Part shown: positions 1 through 8,409 of the stretch, piece after piece
Numbering within the stretch: the stretch's first letter is position 1
Layout of the letters: each line of letters opens with the position of its first letter
NCBI GenBank assembly: GCA_028704385.1
Contig: JAQVLA010000025.1
Span: forward strand, 1-32,719
Direction of reading: 5' to 3'
Source of the DNA: Bacteroidales bacterium
Lineage (GTDB): Bacteria; Bacteroidota; Bacteroidia; Bacteroidales; F082
DNA length: 32,719 bases
Translations under genes and position numbers: made by a program
Notes under the pieces: model-generated
The model's database searches: none
The model's input: the letters and a program-made list of their open reading frames with translations, nothing else
Told to the model about the DNA's origin: nothing

Positions 1-57
1 TTACTTTTGAGCTTTCAGCTTCACAAAGAATCGGGCATCTTTTCCGGTTATAATGCT

Positions 58-65
58 TAATTTTG
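58..65 (+). promoter_or_regulatory. Candidate -7 promoter element for lipA-lipB
   Basis: TAATTTTG matches the Bacteroidota housekeeping -7 consensus TAnnTTTG and lies 27 bases before the ATG at 93. No clear -33 element is visible. It overlaps a possible TTG start at 63, which argues that translation starts at 93 instead. Confidence 0.5.
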
Positions 66-92
66 CAATTCATCAAAAGTAAGAACAAGTTC

Positions 93-956
93 ATGGAAAA
101 AGAACGTACCAATATACTGATGCGCAAACCCGAATGGCTCAAAACCAAGGTGCCGGCCGGAAAAACCTATTTATCTGTAAGAGAAATCGTTGATCAGCAC
201 AAACTACACACCATTTGCACCAGCGGCCATTGCCCTAATATGCACGAATGCTGGGGACGAGGCACTGCCACCCTGATGATTTTGGGTGATATCTGTACCC
301 GTTCGTGTGGCTTTTGCAATGTAAAAACCGGTCGTCCGCTTCCTGCCGACTGGCAGGAACCTGATCGGGTAGCCGAAAGCGTTAAGCTGATGAAGCTCAA
401 GCATGTGGTACTCACCTCTGTGGATCGTGATGACCTGAAAGACGGCGGAGCAGAAATTTGGGCACTCACCATCAAAGCCATCAAAAGAGAAAGTCCGGGC
501 ACCACGATGGAAACGCTGATCCCTGATTTCGACGGACGCGAAGAACTCATCATGAAAGTGGTGGAAGCCGGCCCGGAAGTGATTTCGCACAACCTGGAAA
601 CCGTCCGCCGGATGACGCCCTGGGTGCGCAGCCGTGCTAAATACGACCTCAGCCTCAAAGTACTCAAAACCATTGCTGATACAGGCCTTATCGCCAAATC
701 GGGTGTGATGCTTGGTTTGGGAGAAACACAAGAAGAAGTGCTTGATACCATGCGCGACATCCGTGCTACCGGAGCAAGCGTGATGACAATTGGACAATAC
801 CTGCAACCTACCCGTAACCACTTACCTGTGAAGGAATTTGTGACACCGGAAACATTCAAAATGTACGAAGAAGAAGGCCTGAAGATGGGCTTCCGTCATG
901 TGGAAAGCGGCCCCATGGTACGCAGTTCTTATCATGCCGAAAAACATATTTTGTAA
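93..956 (+). CDS. lipA: Lipoyl synthase LipA
   Basis: Radical-SAM enzyme that inserts two sulfurs into octanoyl groups on the E2 and H proteins of lipoate-dependent complexes, in the cytoplasm. From the ATG at 93 the product is 287 aa, close to the usual family length. The auxiliary-cluster cysteines appear as CTSGHCPNMHEC (Cys42, 47, 53) and the radical-SAM CxxxCxxC as CTRSCGFC (Cys68, 72, 75). The C-terminal RSSYHA carries the conserved serine that ligates the auxiliary [4Fe-4S] cluster. The frame also opens at a TTG at 63, but that codon lies inside the promoter-like TAATTTTG, so ATG 93 is preferred. ATG 120 is a further alternative. The stop codon overlaps the lipB start by one base, so the two genes are translationally coupled. 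Confidence 0.97.
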   Translation: MEKERTNILMRKPEWLKTKVPAGKTYLSVREIVDQHKLHTICTSGHCPNMHECWGRGTATLMILGDICTRSCGFCNVKTGRPLPADWQEPDRVAESVKLMKLKHVVLTSVDRDDLKDGGAEIWALTIKAIKRESPGTTMETLIPDFDGREELIMKVVEAGPEVISHNLETVRRMTPWVRSRAKYDLSLKVLKTIADTGLIAKSGVMLGLGETQEEVLDTMRDIRATGASVMTIGQYLQPTRNHLPVKEFVTPETFKMYEEEGLKMGFRHVESGPMVRSSYHAEKHIL

Positions 957-1630
957 TGATCCACCAACTCCTTTTCAGCGACCTTGGCAACATGGATTAC
1001 CAGCAAGCCTGGGATTATCAGGAAACTTTGTTTCAGGAGCTGATCAAAAATAAAGTTGACCGGAACGATGCCGGACATCTGCTGTTTGTGGAACATCCGC
1101 ATGTTTATACGCTTGGTAAAAGCGGCAGCGAAACAAATCTGTTGGTGAATGAAGATTTTCTGCGCTCAAAAGGAGCATCTTTTTATCGCATCAACCGCGG
1201 AGGCGATATCACCTATCACGGGCCCGGGCAAATTGTAGGTTATCCAATAATCAATCTGGATCGTTTTGACATTGGTGTACGCGAATACATTTCTCGATTG
1301 GAAGAAGCTGTAATCCGCACGCTGGAGCAGTTTGACATTTTAGCTTCGCGCCTAGAAGGTGCTACCGGTGTATGGCTCGATCCGGAAGTTAAAGGCAATT
1401 CACGGAAAATTTGTGCCATCGGCGTTCGAGCCAGCAGGGGCGTTACCATGCACGGTTTTGCTTTTAATGTGAATACCGATTTGCGGTTTTACGACTATAT
1501 CAATCCCTGTGGTTTTACTGATCGGGGTGTTACTTCAATGGAAAAAGAGCTGGGTTCGGCACAGGATATTAATCAGGTGAAAGCAAGCCTTAAAATCTCT
1601 TTAGCCCAGGTATTCGGCTGTGTAATTTAA
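956..1630 (+). CDS. lipB: Lipoyl(octanoyl) transferase LipB
   Basis: Transfers octanoate from octanoyl-ACP to lipoyl domains, giving LipA its substrate. The product is 224 aa, typical for LipB. The family signature RGGDITYHGPGQ is at residues 81-92. The catalytic Lys is K151 (GNSRKICAIG), and the acyl-accepting Cys is C185 in NPCGFTDRGVTSM. The start ATG overlaps the lipA stop codon (TAATG), so both steps of lipoate synthesis are made from one transcript. The gene ends seven bases before the convergent nuclease-like gene, with no clear hairpin terminator between them. Confidence 0.97.
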   Translation: MIHQLLFSDLGNMDYQQAWDYQETLFQELIKNKVDRNDAGHLLFVEHPHVYTLGKSGSETNLLVNEDFLRSKGASFYRINRGGDITYHGPGQIVGYPIINLDRFDIGVREYISRLEEAVIRTLEQFDILASRLEGATGVWLDPEVKGNSRKICAIGVRASRGVTMHGFAFNVNTDLRFYDYINPCGFTDRGVTSMEKELGSAQDINQVKASLKISLAQVFGCVI

Positions 1631-1637
1631 ATCCGTT

Positions 1638-2927
1638 TCAATTAGATTTGATTAGGCGCAGCACCTCTTTATTTCCCTTATCATCAACAAGTTGTAAGAT
1701 GTATATTCCTGTCCTCAACGCTTGAATATCAGTCTCAAAAGTGTTTCTGCCGGGCTGGGATTGCAATGCAAAAGTGTTAAGCACCTTACCATAAATATCC
1801 ATCAGCCGAAGCTGCATACGAGCTGATCCTGACACATAATAGGAGAGTTTCAGTTTGTTGGCAACAGGATTGGGTTGTATGACAGCCATAAAAGTCTGAG
1901 GAGAAAACTCGTTAACATCCAGGGTTTTATCAACGCTCACGTCCAAAATTACCGGAAGATGATCCGACATTTGCTGAAGTGCCTGCGCCACCAGAGCCGA
2001 AACAACGCCATTGTTACCTGAGCCGATACTGCCGTTGAAATGCTGTCCGTCCTGACCAAAAGCTTTATAGGAATTCTGCACGTACCTCACCTTTTTTGTT
2101 CCAAAGCGTACCTCATCCGAAATCAGGATGAAATCGAAACGATCATCCATTCCGCCACCGGCTTTACATCCATCGGCATCATTACTGCTGTTGGTTGATT
2201 GTGTATGTATGCCCGCATAAAAGGAATTATTATTCCATTCGCCCCCCTGCCCTATCGGATCAATAAAACTAATCTCAGGATTGTTGTAGGAAGTCATCGT
2301 TTGGAAGGCAGGTTCAGAACCGGAATACAGATTAAAATCGCCCATAAAAAGCACGTTTTCACTAGCAAAACGTGGAGCAAGCCAACGCATGCTATTTTCG
2401 GCCATCACCTTGCGTTTATCCGCATCGGAACCGGAACTTCCTGCCTTCAGATGCGCTACCACACAAACAACAAATGCGGTATCGCCCATTGGCAGATCAT
2501 TTGAATAATAATACAACTCATACACATCTATATCGCGCAGATAGTTTTGCGCGGTGTATTGCTTCTTCAGTCGCAGCTTCCGGGAATCATAGTACAGCAT
2601 ATTTACTATATCCGAACCAGCCTGATTACGCAACATGGCTTTGCGATAATGATTTACCCCACCAACATTGAGGGTGTTTTGCATCAGCTCATTTTGAACA
2701 GCTTCGCTGGCGGCTATTTCATTTACGGTAAAAATATCCGGTTTCACCTCGTTCAGAATGGCACGGAGATGAACATTCTTGTCGTCAGGATCATTGTTGC
2801 TGTTGTTACACCAGCCGGTTACCACGCCATAATATAAAAGGTTGTAATGCATGATGCGAAGGGTGTCCTGTGCGAGAAGCGAAACACTGAAGAAAAAAAA
2901 TACGGCCAGCGAGAAAAGGGTTTTCAT
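1638..2927 (-). CDS. Secreted endonuclease/exonuclease/phosphatase-family protein with T9SS sorting domain
   Basis: Product of 429 aa from the ATG at 2927, which opens a clean signal peptide (MKTLFSLAVFFFF...LLAQ). The longer frame to 2963 would place extra residues before this peptide and run through the promoter-like element. The central region has EEP-fold motifs: MHYNLLYYG near the mature N-terminus, FTVNEIA (metal-binding Glu), FMGDFNLYSG (Asp-x-Asn), DDRFDFILIS and a final SDHLPVILDV. The last ~85 residues, starting near the IQPNPV motif and including LMDIYGKV and TGIYILQL, form a T9SS type A sorting domain, so the enzyme should be exported and secreted or surface-attached. Substrate is unknown: nuclease, phosphodiesterase and sphingomyelinase-like activities all occur in this fold. 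Confidence 0.88.
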   Translation of the reverse strand: MKTLFSLAVFFFFSVSLLAQDTLRIMHYNLLYYGVVTGWCNNSNNDPDDKNVHLRAILNEVKPDIFTVNEIAASEAVQNELMQNTLNVGGVNHYRKAMLRNQAGSDIVNMLYYDSRKLRLKKQYTAQNYLRDIDVYELYYYSNDLPMGDTAFVVCVVAHLKAGSSGSDADKRKVMAENSMRWLAPRFASENVLFMGDFNLYSGSEPAFQTMTSYNNPEISFIDPIGQGGEWNNNSFYAGIHTQSTNSSNDADGCKAGGGMDDRFDFILISDEVRFGTKKVRYVQNSYKAFGQDGQHFNGSIGSGNNGVVSALVAQALQQMSDHLPVILDVSVDKTLDVNEFSPQTFMAVIQPNPVANKLKLSYYVSGSARMQLRLMDIYGKVLNTFALQSQPGRNTFETDIQALRTGIYILQLVDDKGNKEVLRLIKSN

Positions 2928-2945
2928 AATATGCTTTTGGGAGCA

Positions 2946-2953
2946 CAAAAGTA
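2946..2953 (-). promoter_or_regulatory. Candidate -7 promoter element for the secreted EEP gene
   Basis: On the minus strand this reads TACTTTTG, a full match to TAnnTTTG, 18 bases upstream of the ATG at 2927. It supports the shorter start. It is back to back with the pabB element at 3024-3031. Confidence 0.45.
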
Positions 2954-3023
2954 CAAAAAGCACCTGAATACTAAGTTTATGCCAAACAGCTCCAAATCCT
3001 CACCCTAAAAAGAGTGAATCCCC

Positions 3024-3031
3024 TATCTTTG
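3024..3031 (+). promoter_or_regulatory. Candidate -7 promoter element for pabB-pabC
   Basis: TATCTTTG matches TAnnTTTG and ends only 5 bases before the pabB ATG at 3037. The transcript would have almost no 5' leader. No good -33 element was found. Confidence 0.45.
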
Positions 3032-3036
3032 CCGGC

Positions 3037-4032
3037 ATGAATCAGACCATTACAATCTTTGAGCAGATGAACGAACTTGGCAAAGCCAGGGTTCCGTTTC
3101 TTTTCGTGTTTGATTTCGAGCTCAAAAAACCCCTGATCATTCCATTGGAGGCTGTTGATTGGCAAAAAGTCCGCTACGAAATCAATGGTATTGGCCCTGA
3201 TTACGGGAAAAAGGAAGCCCTTCCGGAAAATGCATTTTTTCACGCTTCAGAAGCGGACAAAAAACACTATTTGCAAGCCTTTGAACAGCTTATGTTTCAC
3301 CTTGGCCGGGGCGACACCTACTTAATAAATCTGACGATGCCGGTTCGGGTGGAGACAAACCTTAGCCTTAAACAAATTTTTGAGCACAGCCAGGCAAAAT
3401 ACAAACTTTGGCTGGCTGATGAATGCGTTGTATTTTCGCCCGAACCTTTTGTGCAGATACAAAACGGCATCATCAGCACTTTCCCGATGAAAGGAACCAT
3501 CCAGGCTGACCAGGAAGGAACTGATCAACAATTACTTGAAGACCCCAAAGAAAAAGCTGAACACTATACCATCGTCGATCTGCTGCGGAATGATTTGAAC
3601 AGCGTAGCAGTAAATGTCCGGGTAAATAGCTTTCGGTTTCTCCAGAAAGTGGAAACCCATCGAGGTGCTTTATGGCAAACGAGCAGCCGGATAAGTGGTG
3701 AGTTGCCCGCTGATTTTTGTCAGCACCTGGGTGATATTTTTCAGAAACTTTTGCCGGCAGGCTCCATTTCTGGGGCACCTAAAAAACGTACTGTTGAACT
3801 CATACAAGCAATAGAAAAGTACGAAAGAGGTTATTATACCGGCGTGATGGGTGTATTTGACGGCCAGAATCTCGATAGTGGTGTGATGATTCGCTTTGTG
3901 GAACAAACAAAAGACGGCCTTGTTTACAAAGCAGGAGGTGGAATCACGGTAAACAGCAATGTCAAAACCGAGTACGAAGAACTGTTACAAAAGGTTTATC
4001 TGCCTTTTACTTTTCAATCAGCCAAACCATAA
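3037..4032 (+). CDS. pabB: Aminodeoxychorismate synthase component I (PabB-type)
   Basis: Chorismate-binding enzyme that aminates chorismate to 4-amino-4-deoxychorismate on the way to p-aminobenzoate and folate. The product is 331 aa, the short form without the N-terminal domain of E. coli PabB. Typical motifs are present: FPMKGT (K152, the nucleophilic Lys of PabB, where anthranilate synthases have Ala), VDLLRNDL, PAGSISGAPKKRT (about residues 243-255), YYTGVMGVFDG, and AGGGITVNS near the C-terminus. The PMKGT motif favours PabB over TrpE or isochorismate synthase. The glutamine amidotransferase PabA is not in the window. pabC follows after six bases. Confidence 0.9.
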   Translation: MNQTITIFEQMNELGKARVPFLFVFDFELKKPLIIPLEAVDWQKVRYEINGIGPDYGKKEALPENAFFHASEADKKHYLQAFEQLMFHLGRGDTYLINLTMPVRVETNLSLKQIFEHSQAKYKLWLADECVVFSPEPFVQIQNGIISTFPMKGTIQADQEGTDQQLLEDPKEKAEHYTIVDLLRNDLNSVAVNVRVNSFRFLQKVETHRGALWQTSSRISGELPADFCQHLGDIFQKLLPAGSISGAPKKRTVELIQAIEKYERGYYTGVMGVFDGQNLDSGVMIRFVEQTKDGLVYKAGGGITVNSNVKTEYEELLQKVYLPFTFQSAKP

Positions 4033-4038
4033 CATCGC

Positions 4039-4662
4039 ATGACAGTCAATAAGGAATTTCCACTACTGGAAAGCATATTATTGGTGGACGGCAATTTTCC
4101 GTTGCTCGATTATCACCAGGCCAGGATGGATTCTGCCACTGAGATACTTTTTGGAAACGGTGTAAAACACAAGCTTTGGGAATGGATCAAAGCCTCTCCG
4201 TTTCCCTTAATCGGCAGATACAAATGCAGGATACTGTATGGCAAACAAATGGGGCAGCCCGAATATCAGATTTATGAGTATAAACCCATTCATAAACTCC
4301 AACTCATTGAAGCCAATCATTTGAACTACAGCCTGAAATTTTCAGACCGAACAAGCCTGAATCAGTTACACCAACAAAAAAAAGAGGCAGATGATGTGCT
4401 GATTGTACACAATGATTTGCTCACCGACACGACCTATTGCAATATTGCATTTTTTGATGGCAATGAATGGTTTACGCCTGCCAATCCCCTGCTTAAAGGA
4501 GTACGCAGAGCTTTTCTGCTCGATCAGGGTTTGATAAAGGCAGCAGAACTGAAAGTGGACGACATCTCACATTTTTCACATTTCAAATGCTTTAATGCCA
4601 TGATTGGGTGGGAAGAAAGTAAAGTTGCCGAAACGGCAGCCATCCATGTGCAGCTACTTTAA
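4039..4662 (+). CDS. pabC: Class IV aminotransferase-fold protein, probable aminodeoxychorismate lyase
   Basis: PLP enzyme of the branched-chain aminotransferase/ADC-lyase fold, here likely splitting aminodeoxychorismate into p-aminobenzoate and pyruvate. The product is 207 aa, shorter than E. coli PabC (about 269 aa) because the N-terminal part is reduced. The C-terminal half has the fold's motifs: SLKFSDR (K100, likely Schiff-base Lys), ADDVLIVHNDLLTDTTYCN, EWFTPANPLLKGVRR and a final FNAMIGW. Its position six bases after pabB supports the PABA assignment. By sequence alone another class IV aminotransferase activity cannot be excluded. Confidence 0.8.
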   Translation: MTVNKEFPLLESILLVDGNFPLLDYHQARMDSATEILFGNGVKHKLWEWIKASPFPLIGRYKCRILYGKQMGQPEYQIYEYKPIHKLQLIEANHLNYSLKFSDRTSLNQLHQQKKEADDVLIVHNDLLTDTTYCNIAFFDGNEWFTPANPLLKGVRRAFLLDQGLIKAAELKVDDISHFSHFKCFNAMIGWEESKVAETAAIHVQLL

Positions 4663-4674
4663 AAAATGATCTGA

Positions 4675-4693
4675 AAAAGCTGAAAATGCTTTT
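4675..4693. terminator. Weak hairpin between convergent genes
   Basis: AAAAGC and GCTTTT form a 6-bp stem around a 7-base loop, just after pabC and before the 3' end of the histidine kinase gene. It would read as A-stem/T-stem on both strands, so it could serve both genes, but the stem is weak. Confidence 0.3.
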
Positions 4694-4711
4694 GTATCAA
4701 ACTTTTACGAT

Positions 4712-7700
4712 TTAATTACCGATATCAGCCAAGACCTTAAAAAGCTGCTGCATCTGAATGGGTTTTTCCAGAAAGGCAACACAACCGGCATTTTTAGCAC
4801 GTTGTTTTTCTTCAGCAAGTTGAAATGCCGACACGGCCACAACAGGGAGATGGGGTTTAAGGGCTGTAATAATTGCCGTTGCATCAAGCCCGTTCATAAC
4901 CGGCATTTTCAAATCCATAAGCACAAGATCGTAGTCATTGGTTTTTACCATTGCTACTGCTTCTTTTCCGTTATGTGCATGATCGATTTGCTTACAAATA
5001 TTTTTAATCCCTAAGCGGATCAATTCAAAGTTGTCCTGTTCGTCTTCTGCAACCAAAACATTTGAAAAAGAAAGCTTAGGATTGGTTTCCTGAATCTTTT
5101 TTTTCTGAGGCGACGGGGAAACTTTTAACGGGACAGTAAAGGAAAATTCGCTTCCCTTTCCGTGATCCGATTTTAAATGTAAGCTGCCCTGCATCAATTC
5201 AACCAGGCCCTTGGCAATACTCAGTCCGAGGCCATTACCTCTGATGGCTTTTAGTTGCACTTCATCGCTTCTGTAGAACCGCTCAAAGATTTTTACCTTT
5301 TCCGATTCCGGGATTCCGATTCCGGTATCCCTGGTATAAAACAAAAGTTCGTTGTTTTGAGGTTTGCAACCAAAATGAATACTCCCTTTATCAGTATATT
5401 TCAACGCATTCGAAATCAAGCCGGAGAGCACCTGCTTAATTTTTCCTTTATCCGCTTCGATGGTGATATCCGGCAAATCAGGTATCGACAATTTCAGCAT
5501 CTTTTGCTTTGCCTCAGGTTCAAAGGTATCATACAGATCCAGCAATAAATCGCTCACATTGAAGTCAAATTTTTCGACCGGCATCCTTTCTGAATCCATC
5601 CGCGAAATGGCCAGCACATCATCAATGATATGCAACAGTTGTTCGGCATTGCTGTTGATAGTACGGACAAATTTTTCCTGTTGGTCGCTGGAATAACCCA
5701 TGTCAAGAAGCTCCGAAAATCCTACGATTGCATTAAGAGGCGTGCGGATTTCGTGCGAAAGATTATTCAGGAAAGCAGTTTTGAGTTTATCACTTTCCTC
5801 GGCTTTTTCTTTGGCCTGCATCAAATCCTTCTCCATCATTTTCCGGTCGGTAATATCCATGATAATTCCAATCAGTCCGCCAATCTGATCGCTGCTATCC
5901 GGAAATGAAGATTTGGTAATGATGGCATCGCGTGTTGAGCCATCACTCAGTTGAATAACCCGCTCCAGAACTTGTTGGTGTTCTTTTCCGCTAAAAATTG
6001 CCTGATCACTCAAATCGCGTTCGATTGGATCAGCCTCAAATGGCAATTCATATATTTTTTTCCCAACTATATCCTTTTTTCTTACGCCATAAAAGTCTTC
6101 AAAAGCTTTATTTATTCCCAGATAAACCCCTTCGCGATTCAGATAAAAAAGTGGGTTAGGGATGGAATCGAGCATTCGTTCGATAAATTTATTCTGGTTA
6201 AGGATTTCTATTTCCTGTCTTTTACGCTTACTGATATCACGAACGATAATAAGTACTTCTTTTTCAGAACTTGTTACCATTCTGATATCAATCCAGGTTT
6301 GATTGTGTCCCAGTCCGATAGCATGTTCAAATGACACCAACTCGTTTGTTTGCAAGGTTTTTGAAAGACTTTGCAAGAGCTTGTTAGCCAAACTGCTTGG
6401 TACTATGGATTTTATGTTTTTATATAGCACCTGATTTTCGTTCCAGCCTCTGAAGTTTGCATCCGGATTCAAAACGACATCCACCACTACTCCGTCAGCA
6501 TTCAGGGTGCACATTATATCTGGTATTGCACTGACAATTGCAGCATTACGCACTTGTGTTTCGCGAAGCTGTACCTTGGTCAGTTCCTGTTCGGTAATAT
6601 CTTTGGCCAGTGACAAAATCCCCAGATTACCGTCAGGAAGTGTAATCACTGTTTCGATCAGCTCGAATTTCTTTATCGCACCACTTTTTGTGATTCCTTC
6701 AATGGTACTTTGCAGCATTTTGTTATGGAGAATAGTACTCAGGTTTTCTTTCACCAACTTATGAGACGGTTCGGGTACCAACACAAAGATTTGTTTACCA
6801 ATCAATTCGTGCGGCTCATATTCATAATAATCGCACAAAGTTTGGTTCACTTCCAATATCATTCCGTCTGTATCTTCCAGTATCGCACCCAGCGGAGCAG
6901 CATTAAATAATTGGCGATAACGCTCTTCATTCCGGCGGTTTTCCAGTTCTGCATTTTTGCGATCGGTGATATCGCGACCCAAACCAATCACAGCAGCAGG
7001 TTTTCCGTTTTCGTCGAGGATGGCCTTGTCCGACCAGGCCAACCATCGATAGCCTTTAGGTGTACCAACCCTTTGTTCAATATAAGCAGAATAGGGAGGC
7101 ACCAAAAGCTTTTTCATTTCTGAATCAGTAGCCGCTCTGTCGTCCTCATGTATCAGGGGCATAAAATCTTTACCCAGAAGTTCCTCTTCAGATTTTTCGA
7201 AAAGCCTGCAATAGGACGGACTTACATACCGGAGCTTGTTTTCCATATCTACCTTCACCACCAGATCAGTTTGATGGGTGATTAACATCCGGTATTGCGC
7301 CTCACTATCGCGCAATGTATGCATCAGCTTCTTATTCATCTCCTGGTCTGAAAGAATTTTTCCAATTAGCACATTTACAAGCGGATAAACACCTACTACG
7401 GTGAGAGAAATCATCTGAAAAACTTCTTTTTGATAAGCCCCCGGAAGGGTAAAGATCAGGAGTAACATGATGATATGTACCAACAAACCCATCAGGTACA
7501 ATTGTACAATGTTATAAGTCTTTAAAGCCTTATGTTGCTTATACAGGTAAAATCCCAATCCGACAACAAAAGCCGCAACAATGGTAAGCACACCCATGAA
7601 AACTCCTGTGCCACCAACGATGAAAATCCGGTATGCAGAAGCAATCAATCCTGAAATTAAACCCGTGACCGGACCGAAAAATGCCGTTGCAAGGCTCACA

Positions 7701-7903
7701 ACCACAGTACGTCCATCGAAAATTATTCCTTCGGTAAGCACAAATGGATAGATCATGCCGATTACTGTAGCCAGCCCGAACAGCATCCCCTGCAGCACCT
7801 TGCCATTCAGTTTTGTGCGACTATAACGCAAATCAATAAAACCTGATAATACGCTAATGGCTACTAATACACTAAGGTTATAAACCAGATCAATCAAAAA
7901 CAT
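4712..7903 (-). CDS. Hybrid sensor histidine kinase: 5TM-LYT, four PAS, HisKA, HATPase, receiver
   Basis: Product of 1063 aa from the ATG at 7903. The frame extends to a GTG at 7948, but that codon lies at the edge of the promoter-like element 7950-7957, and the ATG gives the usual LytS-like N-terminus. Domains, numbered from this ATG: 5TM-5TMR_LYT membrane domain (about 1-185, with IIFDGRTVV and IASAYRIFIVGG); four PAS modules (about 205-325, 330-445, 450-565, 570-695; three end in the DIT(D/E) motif and the third in DIS); HisKA with H717 in NLSHEIRTPLNAIVGF; HATPase with DTGIGIP and GNGLGLSIAKGL; and a receiver with D997 in LVLMDLKMPVMNG. No partner histidine phosphotransfer protein or DNA-binding regulator is adjacent. 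The signal is unknown; LYT-type membrane domains suggest envelope or small-ligand sensing. Confidence 0.9.
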   Translation of the reverse strand: MFLIDLVYNLSVLVAISVLSGFIDLRYSRTKLNGKVLQGMLFGLATVIGMIYPFVLTEGIIFDGRTVVVSLATAFFGPVTGLISGLIASAYRIFIVGGTGVFMGVLTIVAAFVVGLGFYLYKQHKALKTYNIVQLYLMGLLVHIIMLLLIFTLPGAYQKEVFQMISLTVVGVYPLVNVLIGKILSDQEMNKKLMHTLRDSEAQYRMLITHQTDLVVKVDMENKLRYVSPSYCRLFEKSEEELLGKDFMPLIHEDDRAATDSEMKKLLVPPYSAYIEQRVGTPKGYRWLAWSDKAILDENGKPAAVIGLGRDITDRKNAELENRRNEERYRQLFNAAPLGAILEDTDGMILEVNQTLCDYYEYEPHELIGKQIFVLVPEPSHKLVKENLSTILHNKMLQSTIEGITKSGAIKKFELIETVITLPDGNLGILSLAKDITEQELTKVQLRETQVRNAAIVSAIPDIMCTLNADGVVVDVVLNPDANFRGWNENQVLYKNIKSIVPSSLANKLLQSLSKTLQTNELVSFEHAIGLGHNQTWIDIRMVTSSEKEVLIIVRDISKRKRQEIEILNQNKFIERMLDSIPNPLFYLNREGVYLGINKAFEDFYGVRKKDIVGKKIYELPFEADPIERDLSDQAIFSGKEHQQVLERVIQLSDGSTRDAIITKSSFPDSSDQIGGLIGIIMDITDRKMMEKDLMQAKEKAEESDKLKTAFLNNLSHEIRTPLNAIVGFSELLDMGYSSDQQEKFVRTINSNAEQLLHIIDDVLAISRMDSERMPVEKFDFNVSDLLLDLYDTFEPEAKQKMLKLSIPDLPDITIEADKGKIKQVLSGLISNALKYTDKGSIHFGCKPQNNELLFYTRDTGIGIPESEKVKIFERFYRSDEVQLKAIRGNGLGLSIAKGLVELMQGSLHLKSDHGKGSEFSFTVPLKVSPSPQKKKIQETNPKLSFSNVLVAEDEQDNFELIRLGIKNICKQIDHAHNGKEAVAMVKTNDYDLVLMDLKMPVMNGLDATAIITALKPHLPVVAVSAFQLAEEKQRAKNAGCVAFLEKPIQMQQLFKVLADIGN

Positions 7904-7949
7904 CAGCAAATATACTTTATTTACCACCTTTAATGCACTTGCAGGCACA

Positions 7950-7957
7950 CAAAATTA
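7950..7957 (-). promoter_or_regulatory. Candidate -7 promoter element for the hybrid kinase
   Basis: On the minus strand it reads TAATTTTG, matching TAnnTTTG, about 47 bases upstream of the ATG at 7903. It would make the GTG at 7948 nearly leaderless, so the ATG is favoured. Confidence 0.45.
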
Positions 7958-8007
7958 ACGAATGGTTCTGTGTGAGAATTCAAGATTCCAATTGATCAAA
8001 AATGACC

Positions 8008-8015
8008 TAACTTTG
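8008..8015 (+). promoter_or_regulatory. Candidate -7 promoter element for acpS
   Basis: TAACTTTG matches TAnnTTTG and lies 16 bases before the acpS ATG at 8032. It is divergent from the kinase promoter at 7950-7957. No convincing -33 element was seen. Confidence 0.45.
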
Positions 8016-8031
8016 CTTAAATTCTATAAAC

Positions 8032-8406
8032 ATGATTTTTGGCATTGGTAACGACATTATTGAAGTGAACCGAATGGAACGTCAACTCAATAACAGCACA
8101 AGTTTAAAAGAAAAACTTTTTACATCGCGCGAACAGGCTTATGCCGATGACAAAGCCAGCAAATATCAACATTATGCAGCCCGTTTTGCAGCCAAAGAAG
8201 CTTTTTTTAAAGCCCTCGGAACAGGTTATCGCTATGGCATGGCCTTCCACGAGATAGAAGTGATAAATGACGAGCTGGGCAAACCAATTATTCACTTACA
8301 CGGAAAAGTAAAAGAATTCATCGAAAAACAGCAGGTAAAACATATTCACCTCAGCATTTCGCATGTAAAAGAAATGGCCAGTGCCTTTGTGGTACTTGAG
8401 AAGTAG
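8032..8406 (+). CDS. acpS: Holo-[acyl-carrier-protein] synthase AcpS
   Basis: Moves the 4'-phosphopantetheine group from CoA to apo-ACP, activating it for fatty-acid synthesis. The product is 124 aa, the normal size for a trimeric AcpS. Two family signatures are visible: the N-terminal GIGNDIIEV with metal-binding D8, and ARFAAKEAFFKALGTG around residue 60, including the metal/CoA-binding Glu. A C-terminal HLSISH strand also fits. The gene is convergent with xth, separated by only three bases. Confidence 0.96.
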   Translation: MIFGIGNDIIEVNRMERQLNNSTSLKEKLFTSREQAYADDKASKYQHYAARFAAKEAFFKALGTGYRYGMAFHEIEVINDELGKPIIHLHGKVKEFIEKQQVKHIHLSISHVKEMASAFVVLEK

Positions 8407-8409
8407 TTT

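Noticed and set aside
63-92. TTG start that would extend LipA by 10 residues
   Set aside because: It lies within the promoter-like TAATTTTG, and the added residues are not typical of LipA; ATG 93 is preferred.
194-859. Long antisense frames (221 and 205 codons) opposite lipA
   Set aside because: They are shadows of a strongly conserved gene; their sequence has no recognisable domain and is rich in Ser/Arg as expected for antisense frames.
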